The position numbers were made by a program, and so were the translations under genes. The notes under the pieces were generated by a model that saw nothing but the letters and a program-made list of their open reading frames with translations, was not told where the DNA came from and ran no database searches. DNA of 6,998 nt from DATBLZ01 sp036555065 (GTDB lineage Bacteria > Pseudomonadota > Gammaproteobacteria > Steroidobacterales > Rariloculaceae): the NCBI GenBank assembly GCA_036555065.1, contig DATBLZ010000030.1:1-6998 (forward strand), in the 5' to 3' direction. This document shows, piece after piece, positions 1 to 5,948 of this stretch (the first letter of the stretch is position 1; each line of letters begins with the position of its first letter).

Positions 1-2
1 GC

Positions 3-809
3 CTTACGCAGAGTGCGCTCGGCCGCGAATGGCTTGCCGCCGCGGAGCATGCGCTTGCATCACCGATCACTGTCGAGCCGGGTTTCGCCGCCGAGGGCGT
101 GTTCGCGCCTGGGACCGCGGCCGCGTGGGGCTACCGGATCACGGGCCGCGCGGGGCAACGCCTCACGGCCGTCGTGCGCGTCACGGCCGTCGAGCGCGTC
201 GAGGTCTTCGTCGACCTCTTCCGCCTCGAGGGCGGCAGCTCCGTGCACGTCGCGAGCGCGGCGGCGCTGCCCGCAACAAAGGTGGAGCCGCAAGAGCAGC
301 GCATCGAATGGCAGGTGCTCGAGCCGACCGATTACATCGTGCGCGTCCAACCGGAGCTCCTGCGGGCGGGCACGGTTCACGTGGCGATTCGCGCGGAGCC
401 GTTGCTCGCGTTTCCGGTCACGGGTCTCGACACGCACGCCATTCAGAGCGGCTTCGGCGCCGAGCGCGACGGCGGGGCGCGAGAACACCGCGGCGTCGAC
501 ATCTTCGCCGCGCGGGGCACGGACGCCGTCGCAGCCGTCGACGGTTGGGTGACGCGCGTCGATTCGACACGCCGTGGAGGCAACGTCGTGTGGCTTACGC
601 CGCTATTCGGCGATCTCAGGCTGTATTACGCGCATCTCGACACGCAGCTCGTCGAAGCCGGGCAATTCGTGCGCCGCGGCGAAGTCATCGGCACGGTCGG
701 GAACACGGGGAACGCGGTTACGACGCCGCCGCACCTGCACTTCGGCGTCTACGTTCGCCGCCGCGGCGGCGCTACGGACCCCGTGTCCTTCCTACGGTCT
801 TGGCAATGA
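3..809 (+). CDS. M23 family metallopeptidase (LytM-like), 5'-truncated by window edge
   Basis: Predicted zinc endopeptidase that cleaves peptidoglycan cross-bridges or stem peptides in the periplasm. The frame is open from base 3, with coding-like sequence before the first internal GTG (99), so the true start and presumably a signal peptide lie upstream of the window. The N-terminal half (to about base 400) is a beta-rich region without a motif I can name. The C-terminal part is the M23 core: HRGVD at about 486-500 supplies the first His and Asp zinc ligands, YYAHLD carries a conserved His at 633-635, and HLHFG at 732-746 carries the catalytic His and last zinc His. The FVRRGEVIGTVGNTG stretch before HLHFG is the usual lysostaphin/LytM beta-strand signature. 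All key residues are present, so it should be catalytically active rather than an EnvC/NlpD-type degenerate activator. It ends in TGA overlapping the next start codon. The family call is secure; the substrate bond is unknown. Confidence 0.9.
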   Translation, partial: LTQSALGREWLAAAEHALASPITVEPGFAAEGVFAPGTAAAWGYRITGRAGQRLTAVVRVTAVERVEVFVDLFRLEGGSSVHVASAAALPATKVEPQEQRIEWQVLEPTDYIVRVQPELLRAGTVHVAIRAEPLLAFPVTGLDTHAIQSGFGAERDGGAREHRGVDIFAARGTDAVAAVDGWVTRVDSTRRGGNVVWLTPLFGDLRLYYAHLDTQLVEAGQFVRRGEVIGTVGNTGNAVTTPPHLHFGVYVRRRGGATDPVSFLRSWQ

Positions 810-1012
810 ACCTTCGCGAGAGAGTCGAGCAGCTGCTCCCGGCCTGGCGCCGCTGGTATCCGAGCCTGTTCGATGCGGCAACCGATCTCGGGCTCTTGCG
901 TGCCCGTGTCTGCCCCCCGGGCGAGCTGTTGTTGAGCAACCGCCACGCGCACATTCAGCGTGCGGCCGAGGATGCGCACCGCGAGAAATGGGGCGGTAGG
1001 GCGGAGGACTGA
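806..1012 (+). CDS. Small hypothetical protein, 68 aa, translationally coupled to M23 gene
   Basis: I do not recognise this gene. Its ATG (806-808) overlaps the TGA of the M23 peptidase gene in an ATGA junction, the classical arrangement for translational coupling, and no separate ribosome binding site is visible. The product has no signal peptide and no membrane segment, so it is probably cytoplasmic. It looks mostly helical and charged: an N-terminal segment rich in Arg and Trp (MNLRERVEQLLPAWRRWYPS), a central CPPGE motif around residues 36-40 with a single Cys, then a His/Arg-rich helix (NRHAHIQRAAEDAHREKW) near the C-terminus. The frame stays open upstream to base 29, but that part lies inside the M23 gene and reads as low-complexity Arg/Ala shadow, so the coupled ATG is preferred. 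Reality rests on the junction and plausible composition; function is unknown. Confidence 0.55.
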   Translation: MNLRERVEQLLPAWRRWYPSLFDAATDLGLLRARVCPPGELLLSNRHAHIQRAAEDAHREKWGGRAED

Positions 1013-1030
1013 GTCGCCTGCTGATTTTTT
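1000..1030 (+). terminator. Weak candidate terminator after the 68-aa gene
   Basis: A T6 run at 1025-1030 lies 13 bases after the stop codon. Upstream of it GGCG (1000-1003) can pair with CGCC (1015-1018), giving only a four-base stem with an 11-base loop. The stem is short and separated from the T run by six bases, so intrinsic termination here is doubtful. It is listed because it is the only T run after this plus-strand gene pair. Confidence 0.2.
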
Positions 1031-1039
1031 GAGCAACTG

Positions 1040-1057
1040 GCAGCGATGCCTCGCTGC
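1040..1057. repeat. Perfect 7-bp inverted repeat with 4-base loop
   Basis: GCAGCGA (1040-1046) and TCGCTGC (1051-1057) are exact reverse complements around a TGCC loop. An alternative, longer pairing uses TGGCA (1038-1042) with TGCCA (1061-1065). It sits between convergent genes, where a bidirectional transcription stop would be useful. However, no T run follows it on either strand; the nearby T6 at 1025-1030 precedes it on the plus strand and reads as A6 on the minus strand. It may be a factor-dependent stop or a 3'-end stabilising hairpin. Confidence 0.5.
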
Positions 1058-1097
1058 GCTTGCCACGCGCCTCGATTTCAAGCTCTTTTCCACACCG

Positions 1098-1118
1098 TTA
1101 TCCACAGGAATTGTGGAT
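1098..1118. promoter_or_regulatory. Perfect DnaA-box sequence inside a 19-bp palindrome
   Basis: TTATCCACA at 1098-1106 is an exact match to the consensus DnaA box. It forms part of an inverted repeat: ATCCACA (1100-1106), five-base spacer GGAAT, TGTGGAT (1112-1118). The second arm reads as ATCCACAA on the minus strand, so it is a near-match DnaA box in opposite orientation. It lies about 20 bases beyond the stop of the minus-strand porin-like gene. The sequence match is certain. Binding by DnaA is not shown, and nothing nearby (no dnaA, dnaN or AT-rich unwinding element) suggests a replication origin. Confidence 0.45.
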
Positions 1119-1138
1119 GCAGCGGTCGGTAACTTCGC

Positions 1139-2434
1139 TTACTGGGTTGCGGGCGACTGCAGCCGATAGCTGAGCTTGAGACGGAACTGATGCTCGGTCG
1201 CGGCGCGGGGGAGGCCGTAGAAGAAGGGCCAGAGATCCCGCGTCGACTCGATCGTGAGCCACTCGAAGGCGAGCGCGAGGCTCGGGGTTGCCGCGTACTC
1301 GTAGGCGACCGTCCAGGCATGGCCCGAGTCGATCGTGAGATCCGTCTCCTCGCGGGCAAAGTCGAACGTGTCGTAGCGCAGGCTCACGCGGTGCGCCGCC
1401 GCAACACGCTTCGTGAGCATGAGGAAAGAGGCGTTGAACTCGTCGTCCACGAGCTCCGTGAACGGGGTCGTCATGCCCGTCGGCGTCGTCGCGATGAGCC
1501 AGTACGTCGCGCCGGACATCCACTGCGACATGAGCCCGAAGCCGGCGGGCAGGTCGACCTGGGCCGCAAGATGGGTGAAGGCCGTATCCCAGCCCCACTG
1601 CCCATCGCGGAATGAATCAGGGTAGGCGCGGTTGTCGTAGTACGCGAGCTGCACGAGCGCGCGGCGCGCGTAACGCCATTCGATTCCTGCGTAGTAGCCG
1701 GGCTCGTCGTCGATTTCCTCGATGGGCTCCACGCTCTGATCACGCACGCCGACGACGCTGCCGCCGGCCCCGAACACGGGCATCGGCGGCATCGGCAGCT
1801 TGTCGTTGAGGCGCGTCTGGCGATCGTGCAAGGCGAAACCGCGCCAGAACAAGAGCGTGCCGGCCGGATCGTTGCCGTAAAACCCCGCTACGAACGCGCC
1901 GATCTCGTGCGGCGAACCCGCGAATCCCACGTGGCGGCGTATGCGCCATTCGGCGCCGAGCGGCCGGATCTCCTCGCCGAGCCAGGTATTGATCGTCGAC
2001 CACGACGTCGAGAACGGGCTCGCCCAGCCGACGTCGCTATTCTCGAGCGAGAACGGCGGGTAGAACGCCCCGAAGCGAAACGTGTGCTGATTGACCGATG
2101 TCGGCAGCGGCCGCCACTCGAGATAGGCTTCCGTGATGTCGAGCCCGGCCGAGGCGTCGTCGGCGTAGTCGAACACGGTCTTGACGCGCAGCGTGTCAGT
2201 GATCCGGCCGCGATATTCCGCCGCCAAGTGATTCCCGGCGAGGCCCCCGTCGTCGTCGAAGCGGAGCTTTCCTTCGCCGCCCTCGATCCAGGGGACGAGG
2301 TCGGTCGAGGTTGCGGGATAACCGACTGCGACATCGAACGTCCACGTATGCCGGTCGGCGTCGTCGGCCAAAGCCGCGGCCGCGAGCAGCGCGCACGCGC
2401 CTGCGACGCCGGCGCGGATCAGTAGCGTGACCAC
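1139..2434 (-). CDS. Porin-like outer-membrane beta-barrel protein
   Basis: Predicted outer-membrane beta-barrel of 431 aa. Starting at the GTG at 2434 gives a clean signal peptide (residues 1-23, hydrophobic core ending ALA before DDADRH). The longer reading from 2572 prepends an Arg-rich stretch that is a shadow of the upstream gene. The mature chain has no long hydrophobic helix and is full of alternating amphipathic strands ending in aromatic or charged pairs, such as LRVKTVFDYADD, HTFRFGAFYPPFSLEN, RALVQLAYYDNRAY, HRVSLRYDTFDF and HQFRLKLSYRL. The FGAFYPPFSLEN segment and the Trp-rich stretch after it resemble phosphate-selective porin O/P and related barrels. The gene overlaps the end of the cupredoxin gene by 16 bases, so the two are almost certainly co-transcribed and coupled. 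Substrate is unknown; copper, phosphate or a small organic ligand are all possible. A barrel fold is well supported; channel function is inference. Confidence 0.75.
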   Translation of the reverse strand: MVTLLIRAGVAGACALLAAAALADDADRHTWTFDVAVGYPATSTDLVPWIEGGEGKLRFDDDGGLAGNHLAAEYRGRITDTLRVKTVFDYADDASAGLDITEAYLEWRPLPTSVNQHTFRFGAFYPPFSLENSDVGWASPFSTSWSTINTWLGEEIRPLGAEWRIRRHVGFAGSPHEIGAFVAGFYGNDPAGTLLFWRGFALHDRQTRLNDKLPMPPMPVFGAGGSVVGVRDQSVEPIEEIDDEPGYYAGIEWRYARRALVQLAYYDNRAYPDSFRDGQWGWDTAFTHLAAQVDLPAGFGLMSQWMSGATYWLIATTPTGMTTPFTELVDDEFNASFLMLTKRVAAAHRVSLRYDTFDFAREETDLTIDSGHAWTVAYEYAATPSLALAFEWLTIESTRDLWPFFYGLPRAATEHQFRLKLSYRLQSPATQ

Positions 2435-3096
2435 GAGAGGCTCGAAGCGGCGGAGTGGTGCGCCGGCGAAAGTTTGGCCGTGAACTGGGCGTAAAAGGCC
2501 GCCGGCACGCCGTCGGCGACGTCGACCTCGACGGGCGCGGGCAAATCCGCGCGCTTGAGACGCGGTGTCCACAGATGCACGCGGTACTTGCCGGGGGCGA
2601 GCCCGGCCAGAGAGGCTTCGCCGTCGCCGTCGGTCATCGCGAAGTAAGGCGTATCGACGACGAGGATGTATCCGACCATGTCGTCGTGGATGTTGCAGCC
2701 GAGCGTCACTTCGCCGGGTGTGTCGAATACCAGCGGCGGATGCACGGTGCCCTGCCGGTAGAGCGCAAGCTCGAACGATTTTGCCGGCGAGAACGAGTAG
2801 ACGTGGTGGCTCACCGTGTCACTGTTCGGAAAGAGAATCTCCGTGCCCGCGCGCACGACGAGGATATGCGGGACGAATTGGCGATCCTTCTGGTCCATGA
2901 CCGCGCTCGGGCGCGGCAGACCGGCCGTAGGCACATCGGCGCCGAGGGGTTCGGCGTAGACGACTGCTTGGGGCACGGGCGCGCCCTCGCGATCGGTGAT
3001 CGTCGCCGCGATGCGCCCCTGACCGGCCGCGGCGCTGCCGGCCGCGACCAACAGGGCAACGGCAACCGCTGGCGCGCGAAGGCGGGTTACTTGCAT
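2419..3096 (-). CDS. Secreted cupredoxin-like copper protein ('methylamine utilization protein' type)
   Basis: Predicted periplasmic single-domain cupredoxin of 225 aa. The ATG at 3096 is chosen because it begins directly with a signal peptide (residues 1-24, hydrophobic core AVAVALLVAA, cleavage after SAAA); the frame extends to 3180 but that N-terminus is implausible. Residues about 27-50 (GRIAATITDREGAPVPQAVV) look like a carboxypeptidase-regulatory-type beta segment. The copper domain follows: a His pair at 97-98 (SHHVYSF), then Cys134, His137 and Met140 in GCNIHDDM, a type 1 copper ligand set of His, Cys, His and probably Met. Residues about 155-181 (DGDGEASLAGLAPGKYRVHLW) form another Ig-like beta element. 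Such proteins are commonly auto-labelled 'methylamine utilization protein', but no mau genes are nearby and I see no reason to assign methylamine oxidation. It probably binds copper or shuttles electrons in the periplasm. It is first in a two-gene minus-strand unit and divergent from the c-di-GMP gene. Confidence 0.82.
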   Translation of the reverse strand: MQVTRLRAPAVAVALLVAAGSAAAGQGRIAATITDREGAPVPQAVVYAEPLGADVPTAGLPRPSAVMDQKDRQFVPHILVVRAGTEILFPNSDTVSHHVYSFSPAKSFELALYRQGTVHPPLVFDTPGEVTLGCNIHDDMVGYILVVDTPYFAMTDGDGEASLAGLAPGKYRVHLWTPRLKRADLPAPVEVDVADGVPAAFYAQFTAKLSPAHHSAASSLSWSRY

Positions 3097-3221
3097 CCCG
3101 CTTATCGTAAAAAACCCTGCGCTGCCGCAACGTGACCGAACGCACAATCCACAGGAAAAGAAGAAAGTAATATCAGGCACTTACAAGACAATTGGTCGAA
3201 CTACGAACCAGTTCTCGTGCC
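3097..3221. promoter_or_regulatory. Divergent intergenic region with candidate promoters
   Basis: These 125 bases separate the cupredoxin gene (minus) from the c-di-GMP phosphodiesterase gene (plus), so promoters for both should lie here. The stretch is visibly more AT-rich than the flanking genes. On the plus strand TAATAT (3168-3173) is a fair -10 candidate, about 50 bases before the chosen ATG, but no good -35 is seen. On the minus strand TACGAT (3109-3104) with TTGCGG 15 bases upstream is a weak candidate only a few bases from the cupredoxin ATG. ATCCACAGGAA (3147-3157) lies just upstream of the plus-strand -10 candidate and also occurs at 1100-1110. Assignment of individual boxes is uncertain. 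Confidence 0.35.
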
Positions 3222-5591
3222 ATGACACGGCTCAGCTTTAGGCAAAAGGTCCTGCTGCTAGCGGTGGCGCTCGTCACGGCGATCCAGCTCGTGACGCTGG
3301 TTCCCGTCTTGAGCGCCATTCGCCAGGATGCCGAGGCGCAGGCACGCCGCTCGGTCAGCCTCGCAGGGCTCGTGTTCGACGAGTTCATGGCCAACCGCAC
3401 GGCGCAGCTCTTGACGACGACGGACGCCGTCGCCGCCGACTACGCGTTCCGCGAGGCCGTTGCAAAGGACGCGGCGGAGTCGGCGCTCGCGAACCACGCG
3501 GCCCGCGCCGGGGCCGATATTGCGATGGTTTTCGACCTCGACGGGCAAATCCTCGCGACCAGCGGCGACCTGCCGCGCGGCGCGGCCCTCGATGCGCTTC
3601 CGCGGCTCGCGTTTCGGGAGCGCGACGACGTTCAGAGCTCGATCGCCGTCCTCGGCGCGACGCCCTATCAGACCGTGACGATCCCCGTGCGCGCGCCGGA
3701 GACGATCGCCTGGGTAACCTTCGGATTCGCCCTCGACCGGCGCCTCGCCGGCGACATCGAGAGGCTCACGGGCTTGCACACGAGCTTCGTGCGCATAGGC
3801 ATCGATGACGTAGAGGTTTTCGTCTCCACGCTCCCCGACGAGGCACGCGATGCGGCCGTCTCCGGGATCCGGCTCGGGCGTGCCGCGCAAGAGAGCGGGA
3901 CGCCCGGCGACAGCGGCTACCTGACGTCGCTGCGGCCGTTTCTCGAGGAGCATGCGGGGATTTACGCGGCGCTCCAGCTGTCGCTGGGCGACGCGACGGC
4001 CGCGTATCGACGGATCCGCAACATTCTGCTCGTGATCACGAGCTTGTCGCTGTTGCTCGCCGTCGGCGGCTCGTTCGGCGTCGCGCGCATGGTCACGCGG
4101 CCGGTCCAGGATCTCGCTGCCGCGGCGCGGCGCATGCGCGAGGGCATATACACGCAGGCGCTCGACGTCGTCTCGACCGATGAGCTCGGCGACCTGGCCG
4201 CAGGCTTCAACTCGATGCAGCACGCCATCGCCGAACGCGAGCGGCAGATCGTCCACATCGCCCATCACGACAGCCTCTCGGGATTGCCGACGCGCGATCT
4301 CGTCGTCAGCGAGCTGCGCACGAGCATGGCGGCGAATGCCCGCTTGGCCGTGCTGAACCTCGCATTGACGCGCTTCGACGGCATCGTGTCGTCGCTCGGC
4401 CACCGGACCGCGGACGACGTCATCAAGCTCGTTGCCGGCGTGCTGCGCACGACGGCCGGCGATGCCCACCTGCTCGGGCACATCAACCACCAGGAATTCG
4501 TCGTCGTGATGGAGTCGTATTCCATCGACCAAGCAAAACAATTCGCGTCGCGGCTCGTCGACGCGCTGCGCGCAGGGGTTACCGTCAAGGGCGCGAACAT
4601 ATCGCTGCAAGCCTGCGTCGGCATCGCGGTTTCTCCCGACCATGGCACCGACGCGGCGGAGCTCGTCCGCTGCGCGGCGATCGCGAGAAACGACGCCCAG
4701 CAAAAGCACGACGTCGTCGGGGAGTATCGCGTCGGTCAAGAGGACCGCGCGCTCGAGCTCATCAGAATGGTCGGCGATTTTCCGCGGGCGCTCGCGAACG
4801 ACGAGCTCGAGCTCAACTTCCAGCCCAAGGTGGATTGCAGCACGCGCGCGGTGGTCGGCGCGGAGGCGCTGGTCCGTTGGCGGCATCCGGAGCTCGGGCT
4901 ATTGCCGCCGGCCAAGTTCATCGAGGCCATCGAGCAGGCCGGCGGGATCGCCCACTTGACGAGATGGGTGCTGCGGCACGCGCTCATGACGCTCGGCGGC
5001 TGGCGCGCGCGCGGCTTGGACATTTCGATCGCCGTCAACATCTCCGTCGACGATCTCGTCGACGAATACTTGCCGTATTTCATGCTCGACCTCACGCGGC
5101 GATATGGGATCGTTCCGGCCAACGTCACGCTCGAGGTCACCGAGAGCGCGATCATGCACAACATCCAAATGTCTCTGTCGGTCGTCTCGTGCTTGCGCGA
5201 TCTCGGTTTCCGTGTCGCGATCGACGATTTCGGAACGGGACACTCGGCCATGGGGCAGCTCAAGCGCATTCCCGTCGATGAGCTCAAGATCGACAAGTCG
5301 TTCGTGATGAACATGGAGAACCAACGCGACGAGGCGATCGTCCGCGCCGCAATCGAGCTCGGCCACCAGTTCGGGCTCCCCATCGTCGCCGAAGGCGTCG
5401 AGAGCGCGGCGACGCTCGAGCGGCTGCAGACGCTCGGCTGCGAATACGCCCAGGGCTATTACATCGCCAAACCGCTGGCCGCGAACGAGTTCCCCGCGTG
5501 GGTCCAGAAGTGGTCCAGCCGCGAAGGCTCGGACATCGTCACGCTCGTGGCCGCGGAGCGCGGCTCTGCCCAGCGCGGCAATCGCGCCTAG
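3222..5591 (+). CDS. Membrane-bound sensor c-di-GMP phosphodiesterase (CACHE-like/HAMP/degenerate GGDEF/EAL)
   Basis: Predicted inner-membrane c-di-GMP phosphodiesterase of 789 aa that hydrolyses c-di-GMP to pGpG in the cytoplasm. The ATG at 3222 puts the first membrane helix (residues about 8-30) next to the N-terminus; a TTG at 3192 would add ten residues and is less likely. Residues 31-266 form a periplasmic CACHE-like sensor (AMVFDLDGQILATSGD is typical), followed by a second helix (about 267-290), a HAMP linker (about 288-340) and a GGDEF-fold domain (about 346-505). The GGDEF signature is replaced by NHQEF (422-426), so diguanylate cyclase activity is not expected. The EAL domain (about 517-760) keeps every key residue: EALVR (Glu548), Asn606 in VNIS, Glu638 in LEVTES, DDFGTG (Asp668, Asp669), Lys689 in LKIDKS, Glu724 in VAEGVES and Gln744 in QGYY. 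It is divergent from the cupredoxin/porin genes. The degenerate GGDEF may act as a GTP- or dimer-dependent regulator. Domain assignment is firm; the ligand is unknown. Confidence 0.93.
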   Translation: MTRLSFRQKVLLLAVALVTAIQLVTLVPVLSAIRQDAEAQARRSVSLAGLVFDEFMANRTAQLLTTTDAVAADYAFREAVAKDAAESALANHAARAGADIAMVFDLDGQILATSGDLPRGAALDALPRLAFRERDDVQSSIAVLGATPYQTVTIPVRAPETIAWVTFGFALDRRLAGDIERLTGLHTSFVRIGIDDVEVFVSTLPDEARDAAVSGIRLGRAAQESGTPGDSGYLTSLRPFLEEHAGIYAALQLSLGDATAAYRRIRNILLVITSLSLLLAVGGSFGVARMVTRPVQDLAAAARRMREGIYTQALDVVSTDELGDLAAGFNSMQHAIAERERQIVHIAHHDSLSGLPTRDLVVSELRTSMAANARLAVLNLALTRFDGIVSSLGHRTADDVIKLVAGVLRTTAGDAHLLGHINHQEFVVVMESYSIDQAKQFASRLVDALRAGVTVKGANISLQACVGIAVSPDHGTDAAELVRCAAIARNDAQQKHDVVGEYRVGQEDRALELIRMVGDFPRALANDELELNFQPKVDCSTRAVVGAEALVRWRHPELGLLPPAKFIEAIEQAGGIAHLTRWVLRHALMTLGGWRARGLDISIAVNISVDDLVDEYLPYFMLDLTRRYGIVPANVTLEVTESAIMHNIQMSLSVVSCLRDLGFRVAIDDFGTGHSAMGQLKRIPVDELKIDKSFVMNMENQRDEAIVRAAIELGHQFGLPIVAEGVESAATLERLQTLGCEYAQGYYIAKPLAANEFPAWVQKWSSREGSDIVTLVAAERGSAQRGNRA

Positions 5592-5648
5592 ATCGAACCC
5601 GCATATCCAACTGCAGCATTTTTCTAAGGCGGCCCGCGCCCGAAGCGG

Positions 5649-5654
5649 TAGAAT
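5649..5654 (+). promoter_or_regulatory. Candidate -10 box for the DUF2849/sulfite reductase operon
   Basis: TAGAAT lies 21 bases before the DUF2849 start codon in the 84-base gap after the phosphodiesterase gene, matching TATAAT at five of six positions. It would give a short leader of about 15 bases. No recognisable -35 hexamer lies at 16-18 bases upstream, where the sequence is GC-rich, so an activator-dependent promoter is possible. No convincing intrinsic terminator for the preceding gene is seen in this gap. Confidence 0.35.
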
Positions 5655-5675
5655 GCCGCCCTTGAGCGCGTTCTC

Positions 5676-5939
5676 ATGCCACAGATGATCATTGCCAATC
5701 GTCTAATCGACGGCATCGTCGTGTTCTTCGCGGCCGGCGAGCGCTGGGTGCCGAGGATCGCCGACGGGCTCGTGATCGAGGGTGAAGCCGAGCGCGAGCG
5801 CCTGTTTGCGACAGCCAAGGCTCACGAGGCGAAATGCCTCGTCGTCGACCCGCAACCCATCGACGTCGTCGTCGAGCCGACGGGACCGAGGCCGACGGCG
5901 ATTCGCGAGGCGATTCGGGCCTTCGGGCCGACGATCTGA
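5676..5939 (+). CDS. DUF2849 family protein
   Basis: Small cytoplasmic protein of 87 aa that I recognise as DUF2849. Family traits visible here are the N-terminal ANRLIDGIVVFF strand pair, a Trp-containing loop (ERWVPRIADGL), a helix rich in Glu and Ala (EGEAERERLFATAKAHEAK), the LVVDPQPIDVVVE strand and the C-terminal LREAIRAFGP-like motif (here IREAIRAFGPTI). Its biochemical role is not established. In many proteobacteria the family is encoded next to the nitrite/sulfite reductase of assimilatory sulfur metabolism, and here the reductase start follows its TGA by only nine bases, so an accessory role in siroheme enzyme function or sulfite reduction is inferred. The ATG at 5676 is used; a second ATG at 5685 would remove three residues and also fits. 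A weak TTGAG lies about nine bases before the first ATG. Confidence 0.85.
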   Translation: MPQMIIANRLIDGIVVFFAAGERWVPRIADGLVIEGEAERERLFATAKAHEAKCLVVDPQPIDVVVEPTGPRPTAIREAIRAFGPTI

Positions 5940-5948
5940 GATTTCGCC

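Noticed and set aside
29..805. Upstream extension of the 68-aa gene
   Set aside because: It overlaps the M23 peptidase in another frame and reads as Arg/Ala-rich low complexity; only the part after ATG 806 looks like protein.
1098..1118. Chromosome or plasmid replication origin
   Set aside because: Only one perfect DnaA box plus its inverted partner, with no AT-rich unwinding region, iterons or replication genes nearby.
2435..2572. Longer N-terminus for the porin-like protein from ATG 2572
   Set aside because: It would add an Arg-run segment inside the cupredoxin gene and bury the signal peptide.
2419..3096. True methylamine oxidation role for the cupredoxin
   Set aside because: No methylamine dehydrogenase, amicyanin operon genes or other mau-type neighbours are present; the label is only a common database name.
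1190..3135. Plus-strand open frames at 1190-1615, 1826-2425 and 2455-3135
   Set aside because: All are antisense to the cupredoxin and barrel genes, which have signal peptides and coherent motifs; the plus-strand products have none.
3097..3180. Longer N-terminus for the cupredoxin from 3180
   Set aside because: The added 28 residues precede a complete signal peptide and cover the probable promoter region.
3192..3221. TTG start for the phosphodiesterase
   Set aside because: The ATG at 3222 lies directly before the first membrane helix; the extra ten residues carry no recognisable feature.
3258..4886. Open frame of 542 codons on the minus strand opposite the phosphodiesterase gene
   Set aside because: It is antisense to a gene with complete recognisable domains, its product is Arg/Asp/Val-rich without any family motif, and such frames arise from G/C-ending codons in GC-rich genes.
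5628..5640. GGCG/CGCC hairpin after the phosphodiesterase gene as terminator
   Set aside because: The stem is four bases and the T run precedes it rather than following it.
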